A stretch of 64,000 nucleotides of DNA from JAFGPS01 sp964628465 (lineage in GTDB: Bacteria; Planctomycetota; Phycisphaerae; Sedimentisphaerales; Anaerobacaceae), in NCBI GenBank assembly GCA_964628465.1, contig CAZVOA010000012.1:23447-87446 (forward strand). The letters are read 5' to 3'. A program made the position numbers and the translations under genes. This document shows, piece by piece, positions 8,579-17,596 of this stretch. How positions within the stretch are numbered: the first letter of the stretch is position 1; every line of letters begins with the position of its first letter. The notes under the pieces were generated by a model. That model ran no database searches and was not told the origin of the DNA. It saw nothing but the letters and a program-made list of their open reading frames with translations.

Positions 8579-10375
8579 ATGCGTACACGTGATTTAATAA
8601 TTGTGTTTGTTTGCATTCTGATAGCGGCTGGTCTGTTCGTAACAGCGGGTTCGCGACTTGATTCGATTAACAGGCAGCGTCAGGAAATGAAACTGGTTAT
8701 CGACAAACCGGAAAATCTGCCTCCATCTCTGGCATTTGCCACGATAGCCACTGGCGCGTTCCGCGGATTGCTCGTGGATTTTCTCTGGATTCGCGCCGAA
8801 AGGCTAAAGCAGGAAGGACAATTTTTCGACGCGAAACAACTCGCTGAATGGATTACTATTTTGCAGCCCCGTTTTGCGAAAGTCTGGCAATTCCATGCCT
8901 GGAATATGGCCTACAATATTTCAGTGGCAATACCGGAGACTCAACCTGAGCAGAGATGGAAATGGGTTCAAAACGGTTATGAACTCATTCGCGATGAAGC
9001 TATTACAAAATACAAACTCAGAGATATAGGGCTTTATCAGGAACTTTCCCGGATTTTCCAGCACAAGGTTGGCGGCGTCGCCGACGAGGCTCATAAATAT
9101 TATAAGTGGGAACTCGCGATGGAGATGGACCCGCTTTTGACTTCGGTAAATATGGAGTCCGCTGACAACGATAATAAATTTTTCGACCGACTTGCGGAGG
9201 CTCCCGGCACATGGAATGAGCTTCTCACTGATGCTAATATGGTTGAATTTGTAAATGCCTTAAAATCCGCCGATACTCGTTTCAATGAGCAGGATGATTT
9301 TGCAGCTAATTATATCGCTTTGAGAGAAGATGCACCCAGTTTCAATGAACAAGCCGCTCTTGTAATAGATAAATACAGGGGAAGTGCATATTTAGAGAAA
9401 TTCGATACTTTCGCCAAATCGCATCAGTTGCGAAGCGTATGGAAGCTTGATCCTGTTTTAATGCGTCAAGTGAATCAAAAATTCGGTCCTGTGGATTGGA
9501 ATGACCCAAACACACATTTACCGATGGATTGGCGTCATGCTGATACTCATGCTATTTACTGGGCAAACAAAGGTTTGGAAATAGCGATGGAAGACGGTTC
9601 ACGTGACATAACCGGCGATGAAAATAATACTGATAGAATCGTTGTGCATAGTCTGCAGAACCTGTTTCGTATGGGAAAAATGATTCCCATTACAATGGAA
9701 AGGCAGGTTCCTACAGATGATCCTGATAAACCATATGTGACAAAGCAGAGCGCAGAGATGTTTTTAAGGCCGGATTTACGGTATTTTAAGCCTTATAACG
9801 ATGCCATTTTGAGTGTAATAAAAAAATATGACAGTGATGAGGATCGCGGTACGTGGGAAACTATGCGTAACGGCCATCGAAATATGCTGAAAAACGCGGT
9901 GCTTTTATTTTTCCAGTCGGGACACAAAGAACAGGCGAACAAAATTTATCAGACCATGAAAGAAATGTATCCTTCACCTGAATTTGACGTTTCTGTTACG
10001 GAATATTGTCAGGCTCGAATGTTAGAAGAACTTACAAATTTCGGCTATGATGATGCACTTGACCAGATAACGGCTATTTTAAGAGAAGGTTATTATAACA
10101 TTGCTGTCGGCGAAGAAGAAAACGCTGCGGGGAATGAAAGTCTCGCTAAGCTTCTCTATGATCATTATATGGATTTATATGGGGATACGCCTCGAGTTAT
10201 TCTGCCTGAGTTCGATACTCTTAAATTTACTTCCATGGTAGATTTTGTTGTTGATCAGCAGATTCCGATATCTATAAGAAGGGACCTGTTTCTTGGAAGA
10301 TTATACAGAGACCATCGGGAGCTTTATGACAGATTGATGGAAGAGTTGAGAAAAAAAGAGCAAAATACGAAATAA
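8579..10375 (+). CDS. conserved unknown membrane-anchored protein
   Basis: 598 residues, function not recognised. One N-terminal membrane anchor (residues 5-23, RDLIIVFVCILIAAGLFVTA) is followed by a long soluble, helical region. Patterns such as FFDAKQLAEWITILQPRFAKVW and W-rich helices suggest TPR/SEL1-like helical hairpins, but no clean repeat is visible. Start chosen at ATG 8579 rather than the upstream TTG at 8567, because the hydrophobic anchor then begins directly. No Shine-Dalgarno sequence is visible: the heptad array abuts the start. It may belong functionally with the ABC exporter upstream (same strand, no clear terminator), which is only inference from position. Confidence 0.7.
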   Translation: MRTRDLIIVFVCILIAAGLFVTAGSRLDSINRQRQEMKLVIDKPENLPPSLAFATIATGAFRGLLVDFLWIRAERLKQEGQFFDAKQLAEWITILQPRFAKVWQFHAWNMAYNISVAIPETQPEQRWKWVQNGYELIRDEAITKYKLRDIGLYQELSRIFQHKVGGVADEAHKYYKWELAMEMDPLLTSVNMESADNDNKFFDRLAEAPGTWNELLTDANMVEFVNALKSADTRFNEQDDFAANYIALREDAPSFNEQAALVIDKYRGSAYLEKFDTFAKSHQLRSVWKLDPVLMRQVNQKFGPVDWNDPNTHLPMDWRHADTHAIYWANKGLEIAMEDGSRDITGDENNTDRIVVHSLQNLFRMGKMIPITMERQVPTDDPDKPYVTKQSAEMFLRPDLRYFKPYNDAILSVIKKYDSDEDRGTWETMRNGHRNMLKNAVLLFFQSGHKEQANKIYQTMKEMYPSPEFDVSVTEYCQARMLEELTNFGYDDALDQITAILREGYYNIAVGEEENAAGNESLAKLLYDHYMDLYGDTPRVILPEFDTLKFTSMVDFVVDQQIPISIRRDLFLGRLYRDHRELYDRLMEELRKKEQNTK

Positions 10376-10384
10376 TTTTTATTT

Positions 10385-10402
10385 GGTGCGTTGTTACGCA
10401 CC
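10385..10402. repeat. short palindromic repeat (GGTGCGT-TGTT-ACGCACC)
   Basis: A perfect 7-bp stem with a 4-base loop lies 10 bases after the stop of the preceding gene. It is followed by CTACAATC and then a run of degenerate 9-base units (CTCTGTG type, 10408-10435). No U-tract directly follows, so it is called a dispersed palindromic repeat and not an intrinsic terminator. The CTCTGTG run is a second low-complexity repeat type. Confidence 0.6.
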
Positions 10403-10511
10403 CTACAATCTCTGTGTTCTCTGTGCCCTCTATGGCTAAAAAATAAAAAGAATTTTTTTCTTTTCAAAGTATGCCTTTTCTCATTTCTACAAAACTCTTA
10501 TAATACTGCTT

Positions 10512-12695
10512 ATGAACAATGCAACTATGAGACAACTTACAGACTCCCAGAGTCAGGCGGTCCATCACAAGGATGGCCCGCTGCTTGTATTAGCCGGTCC
10601 CGGAAGCGGGAAAACCCGTGTTATAACACATCGGATAGCATTTCTGATAGAATCAGGCGTGCGTCCATATAATATCTGCGCGATAACATTTACGAATAAA
10701 GCCGCGGAGGAAATGAGACAAAGAGCATTTTCGTTCGGTTCCAGTTCAGGTGCGCAGATTAGCACTTTTCACTCTTTATGTGTGAGAATTCTCAGGCAGT
10801 ATTCAGTTCAGGCTGGCATAAAACCCGGCTTTACTGTTTATGATGATTCAGACCAGACTAAGTGTGTAAAGGAAGCGATAAAAAAGTGTGATCTTGATAC
10901 GAGCAGTTTTGCTCCATCGAAAATGCTTGACGCGATTTCCACATTGAAAAACAAACTGGTTGACCCGGAATCTTTCAAGACTGAAGCATACGATTTCTTC
11001 TCAAGTAAACTGTCAAAAGTATATTCGAACTATCAGCAGCTTTTAAGTGAGCGTAACGGCCTGGATTTCGATGACCTGCTTATGAAGGTGGCTTTACTGC
11101 TTCGTGATTGTACTGAAGTGCGTAATGAATTAAACAATCGCTATAAGTATTTGCTGATTGATGAATACCAGGATACGAATCATGCTCAGTACACAATTGC
11201 GAAATATCTCGCCAGCAGTCATAATAATATTTTGGCGGCGGGGGACCCTGACCAGTCAATCTATCGCTGGAGAGGCGCGGATATAAAAAATATTTTAGCT
11301 TTTGAAACAGATTATCCGAATGCGATGGTTGTAAAGCTTGAGGAAAATTTCCGCAGCGGCGCGTCTATTCTCAGAAAAGCTGACAATTTAATCGCTTATA
11401 ATAAAAACAGGAAAGTAAAAGTTCTCGTTCCAACAAAGAGCGAGCCGGGTTTTGTCGATGTGTGCGGTTATTCAGATGAAGCACAGGAAGCACAGATGAT
11501 CGCCGAGCGGATAAAGAATCTGGCGTTGAAGGGCGTTTCTTTAAAGAATATCGCGATTTTTTATCGTGTTAATTCGATGAGTCGAGTTATCGAGGAAGCT
11601 TTTTTCCGTAATAATATTCATTATCAAATCGTTCGCGGCGTGGAATTCTATAGAAGAAAAGAAATTCGTGATTTATTGGCGTATCTGAAAGTTCTGGTCA
11701 ATCCTGACGACGAAGTTTCACTTTTGAGGATTATCAACACACCTTCCCGCGGCATAGGAACGGTAACGATTGATAAAGCCAAAAACTATGCGGTCGAAAA
11801 TGGTATTTCATTGTTCGACGCTTTGGGAAAAGCCGGACAAATTAGCTCGCTTTCAAAAGGTGTACAGGTTAAACTGGCCGTTCTGCATTTTATGCTCTTG
11901 CAATTTCAGAAAGATGCTTCAGGAAAAGCCGCTCCGATTACGGAGCGAGTTTTCAAGGAATCCGGTCTGGAAAAAATGCTGCAATCCGAGGGAGCCGAAG
12001 GCCAGAATGCGCTTGAAAATGTCAGCGAATTGATAAGCGCCGCTTCTAAATTCGACCAGCAGCCTGTCACAACAATGAACGGCGAGCAGGGCGGGTCAGA
12101 AGAATCGACTTTACTTGATTTCTTGCAGCAAATTTCGCTTTTCAGTGATGCGGATGCTTATGATACGTCAACCGATTGCGTTGCGCTTATGACTCTTCAC
12201 GCAGCCAAAGGTCTTGAATTTGATAATGTCTTTATTATAGGTCTTGAAGAAGGGATTCTGCCGCACGAAAGAGCGACTCTCGGCGGTGATGACGATGAGC
12301 TTGAAGAAGAGCGCAGGCTCTTTTTCGTTGGTATTACAAGAGCAAAATCCGCTTTGTACATAAGTTTTGCCAAATATCGTACGGTACGCGGACAAACGCT
12401 CAGGTCGATTCCGTCCCAGTTTTTGTATGAGCTTGACAGCGATTTTGAAAAGAAGCAGAAACCTGAATCTTATTCAGATTCGCAGTTGGAAGAATATTCC
12501 GATTTTGAAGATGAACAGGAAGAGTCTGAGGAGTTTGCGCCCGGTCAATTAGTCAGGCATGACTCTTTCGGGCTTGGAAGAGTGAAAAAATTTGTCGATA
12601 TGGGTGCAAATAGTATTATTCAGGTACAATTTAATACTGGGCAGACTAAATCATTGATGTTAAAATATGCCAATCTTACAAAAGTCGATAATTAA
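10512..12695 (+). CDS. pcrA: UvrD/PcrA-type superfamily 1 DNA helicase
   Basis: A 3'-5' SF1A helicase for repair and replication restart. The 727 residues carry the ordered helicase motifs: Q-motif (LTDSQSQAVHH), Walker A GPGSGKTRVITHRIA, motif Ia ITFTNKAAEEMRQR, Walker B LLIDEYQDTNHAQY, motif III GDPDQSIYRWRGA, motif IV near VVKLEENFRS, motif V TLHAAKGLEFDNVFI, and motif VI ERRLFFVGITRAKSALYIS. An acidic linker (about 640-680) precedes a C-terminal Tudor-like segment GQLVRHDSFGLGRVKKF, as in PcrA, which binds RNA polymerase. It therefore fits PcrA/UvrD better than Rep. Length is normal. It is the first gene of a short run with pgi and manC, with no obvious terminator between them. Confidence 0.93.
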   Translation: MNNATMRQLTDSQSQAVHHKDGPLLVLAGPGSGKTRVITHRIAFLIESGVRPYNICAITFTNKAAEEMRQRAFSFGSSSGAQISTFHSLCVRILRQYSVQAGIKPGFTVYDDSDQTKCVKEAIKKCDLDTSSFAPSKMLDAISTLKNKLVDPESFKTEAYDFFSSKLSKVYSNYQQLLSERNGLDFDDLLMKVALLLRDCTEVRNELNNRYKYLLIDEYQDTNHAQYTIAKYLASSHNNILAAGDPDQSIYRWRGADIKNILAFETDYPNAMVVKLEENFRSGASILRKADNLIAYNKNRKVKVLVPTKSEPGFVDVCGYSDEAQEAQMIAERIKNLALKGVSLKNIAIFYRVNSMSRVIEEAFFRNNIHYQIVRGVEFYRRKEIRDLLAYLKVLVNPDDEVSLLRIINTPSRGIGTVTIDKAKNYAVENGISLFDALGKAGQISSLSKGVQVKLAVLHFMLLQFQKDASGKAAPITERVFKESGLEKMLQSEGAEGQNALENVSELISAASKFDQQPVTTMNGEQGGSEESTLLDFLQQISLFSDADAYDTSTDCVALMTLHAAKGLEFDNVFIIGLEEGILPHERATLGGDDDELEEERRLFFVGITRAKSALYISFAKYRTVRGQTLRSIPSQFLYELDSDFEKKQKPESYSDSQLEEYSDFEDEQEESEEFAPGQLVRHDSFGLGRVKKFVDMGANSIIQVQFNTGQTKSLMLKYANLTKVDN

Positions 12696-12730
12696 AATTT
12701 ATTGGAGAAATCCATAAAGGAGTATGGGAA

Positions 12731-14164
12731 ATGAGTAAATCTAAAATCGGATTATATTATAAGAATGTAATGTCTGATGTCATCGGCGATGAGCATGGTA
12801 TTACGCAAAATCAATGGCAGGAATTGGCAAAGCAAACGTCTCCGGTTATTTCCATGCTTAATCAGGAAAGAAAGGCCGGCAAAACGCCTTACAGAGACCT
12901 GCCTTTCAAAACCCAAATCATACATGATGTAGAGGATTTAGCATCGAAGTATGAAGACAATTGTGAAAATCTTGTTATATTGGGAATAGGCGGCTCGGCA
13001 CTGGGGAATATCGCGTTGCAGACCGCGTTGAATTCTTATATGTATAATTTTGACGATGCGCAAAGGGAAGGCCCGCGGCTGTTTGTATTTGATAATGTTG
13101 ACCCGCAGCAGTTCGGTTCATTTTTAGACTGGATTTCGGACAAGCTTGATAAGACGGTTTTTAATGTTATAAGCAAATCAGGCCGTACATCGGAGACTGC
13201 CGCGCAGTTCATGACTATATGCGATATGCTTTCGGAAATTCTCGGACCCGATAATTTACGCAACCATATTGTGGCTACTACAGACGCGAAAAGCGGTACG
13301 CTTCGCACTATTGCGGATGAGTTGAAATTGCCGCATCTTGAAGTTCCTGATGGTGTCGGTGGAAGGTTCAGTGTTTTAAGTGCGGTGGGTTTGTTCGGTG
13401 CGGCTATGTGCGGCGTTGATATAGATTCACTTCTGGAAGGCGCTTGTGACATGGATGTTCGGGTAAGCAATGAAAATTTCCTGCAAAATCCGGCCGCGAT
13501 TAACGCCGCTATCCAGCATCATTTTTATAATCGAAATAAAAATATTTCTGTTATGATGCCTTATTGTTATGCACTGAAAGATTTGTGCGACTGGTACAGG
13601 CAGATTTGGGCCGAGAGTCTTGGTAAAGAAGTAAATCTTAAAGGTGAAAAAGTCTATGTAGGTCCGACTCCGGTCAAAGCTTTGGGGACAACGGACCAGC
13701 ATAGCCAGGTTCAGTTATATCGTGAGGGGCCGAATGATAAAGTATTTACTTTTCTCCAGGTGAATAATTTTGAAAAGGATGTAGAGATAGGACCTGCGCC
13801 GAAATGCGCTCCTGAGCTTGGTTTTCTTGCTGAGAAAAACATGAGTATGCTCCTCAATAGTGAAAAAGCGGCGACTGAATACGCGTTATTGCTAAGTCAG
13901 CGTCCATGTATGACGGTGCATTTCGATAAAGTTGACGCGTACAGCGTCGGGCAATTCATATACCTGTACGAAGTCACGACATCTTTTGCCGGAGCTTTAT
14001 TCGGAATTAATACTTATGATCAGCCGGCGGTAGAACTCGGTAAGGAAGCGACGTTTGCGCTGATGGAAAAGGGCGGAGATTGTAAAGCACTCGGAATGTC
14101 ATACGATAAATTTGCACAGGATATCAAAGAGAAGACAGAAATTGATAACAACTTTCTTGCTTGA
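12731..14164 (+). CDS. pgi: glucose-6-phosphate isomerase
   Basis: Interconverts glucose-6-phosphate and fructose-6-phosphate in the cytoplasm. The SIS-fold signatures are visible: LGIGGSALGNIALQTAL (sugar-phosphate binding, residue 80 onward), SKSGRTSETAAQ, a GGRFSVLSAVGL stretch, and the catalytic region KALGTTDQHSQVQLYREG. At 477 residues it is shorter than the E. coli enzyme (about 550) and matches the compact PGI form of Gram-positive bacteria and thermophiles. A strong AAAGGAG precedes the ATG. The neighbouring manC-type gene uses a downstream product of fructose-6-phosphate, so the pair suits GDP-mannose supply. Confidence 0.93.
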   Translation: MSKSKIGLYYKNVMSDVIGDEHGITQNQWQELAKQTSPVISMLNQERKAGKTPYRDLPFKTQIIHDVEDLASKYEDNCENLVILGIGGSALGNIALQTALNSYMYNFDDAQREGPRLFVFDNVDPQQFGSFLDWISDKLDKTVFNVISKSGRTSETAAQFMTICDMLSEILGPDNLRNHIVATTDAKSGTLRTIADELKLPHLEVPDGVGGRFSVLSAVGLFGAAMCGVDIDSLLEGACDMDVRVSNENFLQNPAAINAAIQHHFYNRNKNISVMMPYCYALKDLCDWYRQIWAESLGKEVNLKGEKVYVGPTPVKALGTTDQHSQVQLYREGPNDKVFTFLQVNNFEKDVEIGPAPKCAPELGFLAEKNMSMLLNSEKAATEYALLLSQRPCMTVHFDKVDAYSVGQFIYLYEVTTSFAGALFGINTYDQPAVELGKEATFALMEKGGDCKALGMSYDKFAQDIKEKTEIDNNFLA

Positions 14165-14193
14165 TGGTTTTTTCATAAACATGGAGTTTAAAA

Positions 14194-15282
14194 ATGAATT
14201 ATGCGGTAATATTGGCAGGTGGAAGTGGAAAGAGATTATGGCCTTTGAGCAGAGAGAAGCGGCCTAAACAGGTCTTGAAACTTCTGGATGGTGAAACATT
14301 GCTTCGTAAATGTTTTGACCGCCTGAAACTGATTTTTGATGTGAGAAATATTATTGTTCTTACAAATGCTGGTTATGTCGAAGTAGTAAACGAAAATCTT
14401 ACTGAATTGGTGCAGGATAATATTATTGCCGAACCTGCTGTTCGTGATACCGCCGGAGCGATTGGATTGATTTCAACTATACTGAAAAAATATGATCCTG
14501 ACGCGACAATCGCGGTAATGACCGCCGACCAGATTATTAAACCGGATGAGGTTCTCCAGCAGGCAATTAACGACGCTCTTGCTTTCGTAAATAAAAATCC
14601 TGAGAAGATGGTGACATTTGGTATTAAGCCGACATTCGCGAGTACTACACTTGGTTACATAAAGTGCTCAAACTCTAAAAAAGTCCATGATTGTAAGAAC
14701 GAAATATATTCAGTTGAAGCGTTCAGAGAAAAGCCGGATGAGAAAACCGCTCAAAAGTATCTCGAAGATGGAAACTATTTCTGGAATTCAGGCATGTTTG
14801 TCTGGAAGGCGAAAACCATTCTGGCCAATCTCGAAAAATTCCTGCCTGAAGCTAAGGAGCCTTTAACGAAAATCCGTGATGCCTGGCATACTCCCGCTCA
14901 GCAGGACGTTCTTAAAGAATGGTTCGTTAAGCTTCCCAAAATAAGCATCGACTATGCTGTAATGGAGAAAGCTGAAAATATTCACGCAATTAAGCTGGAT
15001 TGTTCATGGCTTGATATGGGTTCATTTGCCGCTCTGGCCGATATTATAAATTCAGATGAAAATAATAATATTGTTGTAGCGGAAAAAAGTGAGTTGCTGG
15101 ATTGCACAAATAGTATTTTTGTAACTGAAGACAAGAAGCATCTTATAGCCGCTGTCGGGCTGGATAATATGATTATCGCGCATAGCCCTGATGCGACTTT
15201 TGTGTGTCCCATTGACCAGATACACAGGATTAAGGAACTCCTTGAAGTGGTAAAGAAAAACAAGGGCGATAAATATTTGTAG
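14194..15282 (+). CDS. manC: mannose-1-phosphate guanylyltransferase
   Basis: Makes GDP-mannose from mannose-1-phosphate and GTP. The N terminus carries the nucleotidyltransferase signature ILAGGSGKRLWPLSREKRPKQ (residues 6-26), followed by EPAVRDTAGAIGL, VMTADQ, and the product-site region YFWNSGMFVWKA. At 362 residues it is a monofunctional enzyme without the C-terminal phosphomannose isomerase cupin found in bifunctional ManC. It follows pgi by 29 bases, with GGAG before the ATG. Its stop codon is directly followed by a heptad-repeat array. Confidence 0.92.
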   Translation: MNYAVILAGGSGKRLWPLSREKRPKQVLKLLDGETLLRKCFDRLKLIFDVRNIIVLTNAGYVEVVNENLTELVQDNIIAEPAVRDTAGAIGLISTILKKYDPDATIAVMTADQIIKPDEVLQQAINDALAFVNKNPEKMVTFGIKPTFASTTLGYIKCSNSKKVHDCKNEIYSVEAFREKPDEKTAQKYLEDGNYFWNSGMFVWKAKTILANLEKFLPEAKEPLTKIRDAWHTPAQQDVLKEWFVKLPKISIDYAVMEKAENIHAIKLDCSWLDMGSFAALADIINSDENNNIVVAEKSELLDCTNSIFVTEDKKHLIAAVGLDNMIIAHSPDATFVCPIDQIHRIKELLEVVKKNKGDKYL

Positions 15283-15411
15283 AAGTTAAAAAGAAGAAGT
15301 TATAAGTTAAAAGTTAGAAGTAGTCGCCGGAGGCGTTCAAATATAACTTAACACTTTCAACTTTAGTTCATTTAGAACTTCTTTTCTATTTTAGGCACTT
15401 TCTATTATATT
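15283..15411. repeat. inverted pair of 7-bp-periodic arrays
   Basis: This gap is filled by the same low-complexity class as 8464-8578: a left arm of AAGTTATAAGTTAAAAGTTAGAAG units, a C/G-rich centre (GTCGCCGGAGGCGTTC), and a right arm of complementary units (ATAACTTAACACTTTCAACTTTAG, GGCACTTTCT). The right arm ends about 10 bases before the ruvX start codon, and no Shine-Dalgarno sequence is seen there. The centre itself can form a small hairpin (CGCC-GGAGGCG). Confidence 0.7.
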
Positions 15412-15834
15412 ATGAGATATCTTTCGATAGATTACGGTTTGAAACGCACTGGTCTGGCAATTTGCGATAAGGGTGAGATGATAGTTTCTCCACTTGCGGT
15501 TATAGATTCCCGCAAAGGACTTATTGAAAAAATAATAAATATTATTAAAAACGAGAACGTGGAAGCTATCGTAGTTGGCTTACCATTAAATATGGATGAC
15601 TCGAAGGGTTCACAAGCTCAACTTTCTGAGAAGTTTGCAGAACTGCTGAAAAAAGAAGTTCAAATTCCGCTTTATTTACAGGATGAAAGGCTTAGCAGTT
15701 TTGCCGCGGAAGAGAAACTTGCTCCAGCCCAATTTACAAGAGGCAAGAAAAAGAAACGTCTTGACGCGATAGCCGCCGCTGAAATATTAGAAGTATTTTT
15801 ACAGCGGAAATCTTCAGACAATCAATCAATTTAA
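15412..15834 (+). CDS. ruvX: RuvX/YqgF-family putative pre-16S rRNA nuclease
   Basis: A 140-residue RNase H-fold protein of the YqgF/RuvX family, associated with 16S rRNA 5'-end maturation and earlier proposed as a Holliday-junction resolvase. Family motifs: LSIDYGLKRTGLAI (residues 3-16, first catalytic Asp), VGLPLNMDDSKG (63-74), and LYLQDERLSSFAAEEKL (105-121). Length is standard. Its start follows the right arm of a heptad array without a visible ribosome-binding site. Confidence 0.92.
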   Translation: MRYLSIDYGLKRTGLAICDKGEMIVSPLAVIDSRKGLIEKIINIIKNENVEAIVVGLPLNMDDSKGSQAQLSEKFAELLKKEVQIPLYLQDERLSSFAAEEKLAPAQFTRGKKKKRLDAIAAAEILEVFLQRKSSDNQSI

Positions 15835-15850
15835 TGATTTTACATATCTA

Positions 15851-16744
15851 TCAGAATTGCCATTGAAGCTGCAAACCAATTTCCGTAGTACTGTTTTTGG
15901 GTTCCCAATAATAATACGGTTCCACATATTCATATTCTGAATCTTCTATACTCCAGTATCTGACGAAAGGCTCAATGACAAGAACTCCGGCGCTGGTTCT
16001 CTTTTGGACTCTGAAGGATGCCCGCAAGCCGAATCCGTCATTTTGTTTGTTTTCAATATCTACATCACCGACATCGCTTAAATAACTTTTTTGCAGGCCC
16101 TGAATCAGGAAATCAGCTTCCATTGTAAAACCCCATGCCCAGTTATTCACGTATTTAGAATCGAGTTGGTATGCTACCGGCAGATAAAGATAATTCGATT
16201 CTCTTTCATAGCCCGCAGGGTCGAAGGAACTATCGTCATTTAAGTATCGATACCCAAGACCTGCGGAGAGTGACGCAACCCAATTCTCGTCAAGGAAATC
16301 CAAGCCGCATAATAATCTTGTTTCGTAAGCATTATATTCTATATTATCCACAGTGTATGGCGTTCCATCCGATAAATAACCATCATAATCGGCATCTCCG
16401 GTGGCAAATCTTAATTCCCCCTGTAATGAAACTCCACCTTCGGGTAAAGGATTCTTGAGTGAATCAGGAACCCATCCACGATATGTATAATTCAATATTC
16501 CTCCGTAGAACACACCCTTATCTGTTATTCCGCCTGGCTCTTTATAATCGAAATGATATATCTCTGGGCCGATTTCCAAAGAATGTTTCTGTATCGGCAA
16601 ATCAATTTTGGGGGTAGTTTTTTCTTTTGCAGAGGAATCGTTTGGTTCGGACGCACGAGAAACATTTTGGTTCAAACCTGTCGCAACGCATAAAAGAAAG
16701 ATAAATATTACGGAATTGTTTTTTGAAATGTGGAATGTTTTCAT
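15851..16744 (-). CDS. secreted beta-barrel outer-membrane protein, unknown function
   Basis: 297 residues with a signal peptide (about residues 1-31, hydrophobic core VIFIFLLCVATGL). A short linker and alternating-hydrophobicity strands rich in Tyr, Trp and Gly follow. It ends in LQLQWQF; a terminal Phe after alternating hydrophobics is the usual signal for outer-membrane barrel assembly. No specific family recognised. It is transcribed leftward and ends close to the rightward ruvX gene (17-base gap), so the two genes converge. Confidence 0.65.
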   Translation of the reverse strand: MKTFHISKNNSVIFIFLLCVATGLNQNVSRASEPNDSSAKEKTTPKIDLPIQKHSLEIGPEIYHFDYKEPGGITDKGVFYGGILNYTYRGWVPDSLKNPLPEGGVSLQGELRFATGDADYDGYLSDGTPYTVDNIEYNAYETRLLCGLDFLDENWVASLSAGLGYRYLNDDSSFDPAGYERESNYLYLPVAYQLDSKYVNNWAWGFTMEADFLIQGLQKSYLSDVGDVDIENKQNDGFGLRASFRVQKRTSAGVLVIEPFVRYWSIEDSEYEYVEPYYYWEPKNSTTEIGLQLQWQF

Positions 16745-16824
16745 TGTGTTTATACCTTAATAATAATTGATAATCTTTAATAATTGCTATTATTGTAATT
16801 ATTTTATTGCGATTGGCAATACTG

Positions 16825-17595
16825 CTATACATCGAATTCCGCGATAATAGGAGTATGATCGCTTGGACGTTCCAACTGGCGCGGTTCTTTGTCTATATAG
16901 CAGGCTGTACTTTTCTCGGCTATCGGTTTGGTTGCCATAATATGGTCGATTCTCCAGCCTATATTATTTTTGAAAGTGTTTCTCATCCTGTAGTCCCAGA
17001 AAGTATATTGTCTCGCTTCTTTGCAGTGCATTCTGAACACGTCAACCAAACCCCATTTCATTACTTTCTGCAGAGCTTTATGGACATCTGGATGGTAGCA
17101 AACATGGCCGAGCAGCCCAACCGGGTCATGAACGTCAATCGGTTCCGGCGCAATATTCAAGTCGCCGACCCAAACTATTGATTCCGTATTTTTGAAATTT
17201 GAGTCGAAATAATCAAGCAGCCTGTCAAACCAATTCAGTTTGTATTCGAATTGTTCCGATTCAGGCATATTTCCCTGCGGCACATAAGAGTTCACAATTG
17301 TTACGCCGTTAATTTGCGCACTAATTAAGCGAGGCTCGTCTTTTGGTTCTTCATTAAAACCGTATCTGATATTTTCAGCCTTTTGTTTACTGAAAATTGC
17401 TACGCCGTTGTAACTTTTTTGCCCTTTGAAAACATATTGATAATTTATCTCGTCGAATGCCTGTCCCGGAAAATCTTTGTCCTGAACCTTAGTTTCCTGG
17501 ACACACAAAATATCCGGCTGATTTTTTGTAAGCCAGTCGGTTACTATTGGCAGTCTTGCTCGTATCGAATTAACATTAAAACTTGCGATTTTCAT
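16825..17595 (-). CDS. xth: exodeoxyribonuclease III
   Basis: An AP endonuclease / 3'-5' exonuclease of base-excision repair. The 256 residues carry the EEP-fold motifs: MKIASFNVNSIRAR, DILCVQETKVQD (catalytic Glu), NSYVPQGN, VGDLNIAPEPIDVHDP, WRIDHIMATKP, and the C-terminal RPSDHTPIIAEF with the catalytic His. Its ATG lies one base after the stop of the permease gene, so the two are almost certainly co-transcribed from the right. Confidence 0.94.
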   Translation of the reverse strand: MKIASFNVNSIRARLPIVTDWLTKNQPDILCVQETKVQDKDFPGQAFDEINYQYVFKGQKSYNGVAIFSKQKAENIRYGFNEEPKDEPRLISAQINGVTIVNSYVPQGNMPESEQFEYKLNWFDRLLDYFDSNFKNTESIVWVGDLNIAPEPIDVHDPVGLLGHVCYHPDVHKALQKVMKWGLVDVFRMHCKEARQYTFWDYRMRNTFKNNIGWRIDHIMATKPIAEKSTACYIDKEPRQLERPSDHTPIIAEFDV

Positions 17596-17596
17596 T

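Noticed and set aside
10385..10402. Palindrome as the terminator of the 8579-10375 gene
   Set aside because: No T-run follows it; the sequence CTACAATC plus CTCTGTG repeats resembles dispersed repeats instead.
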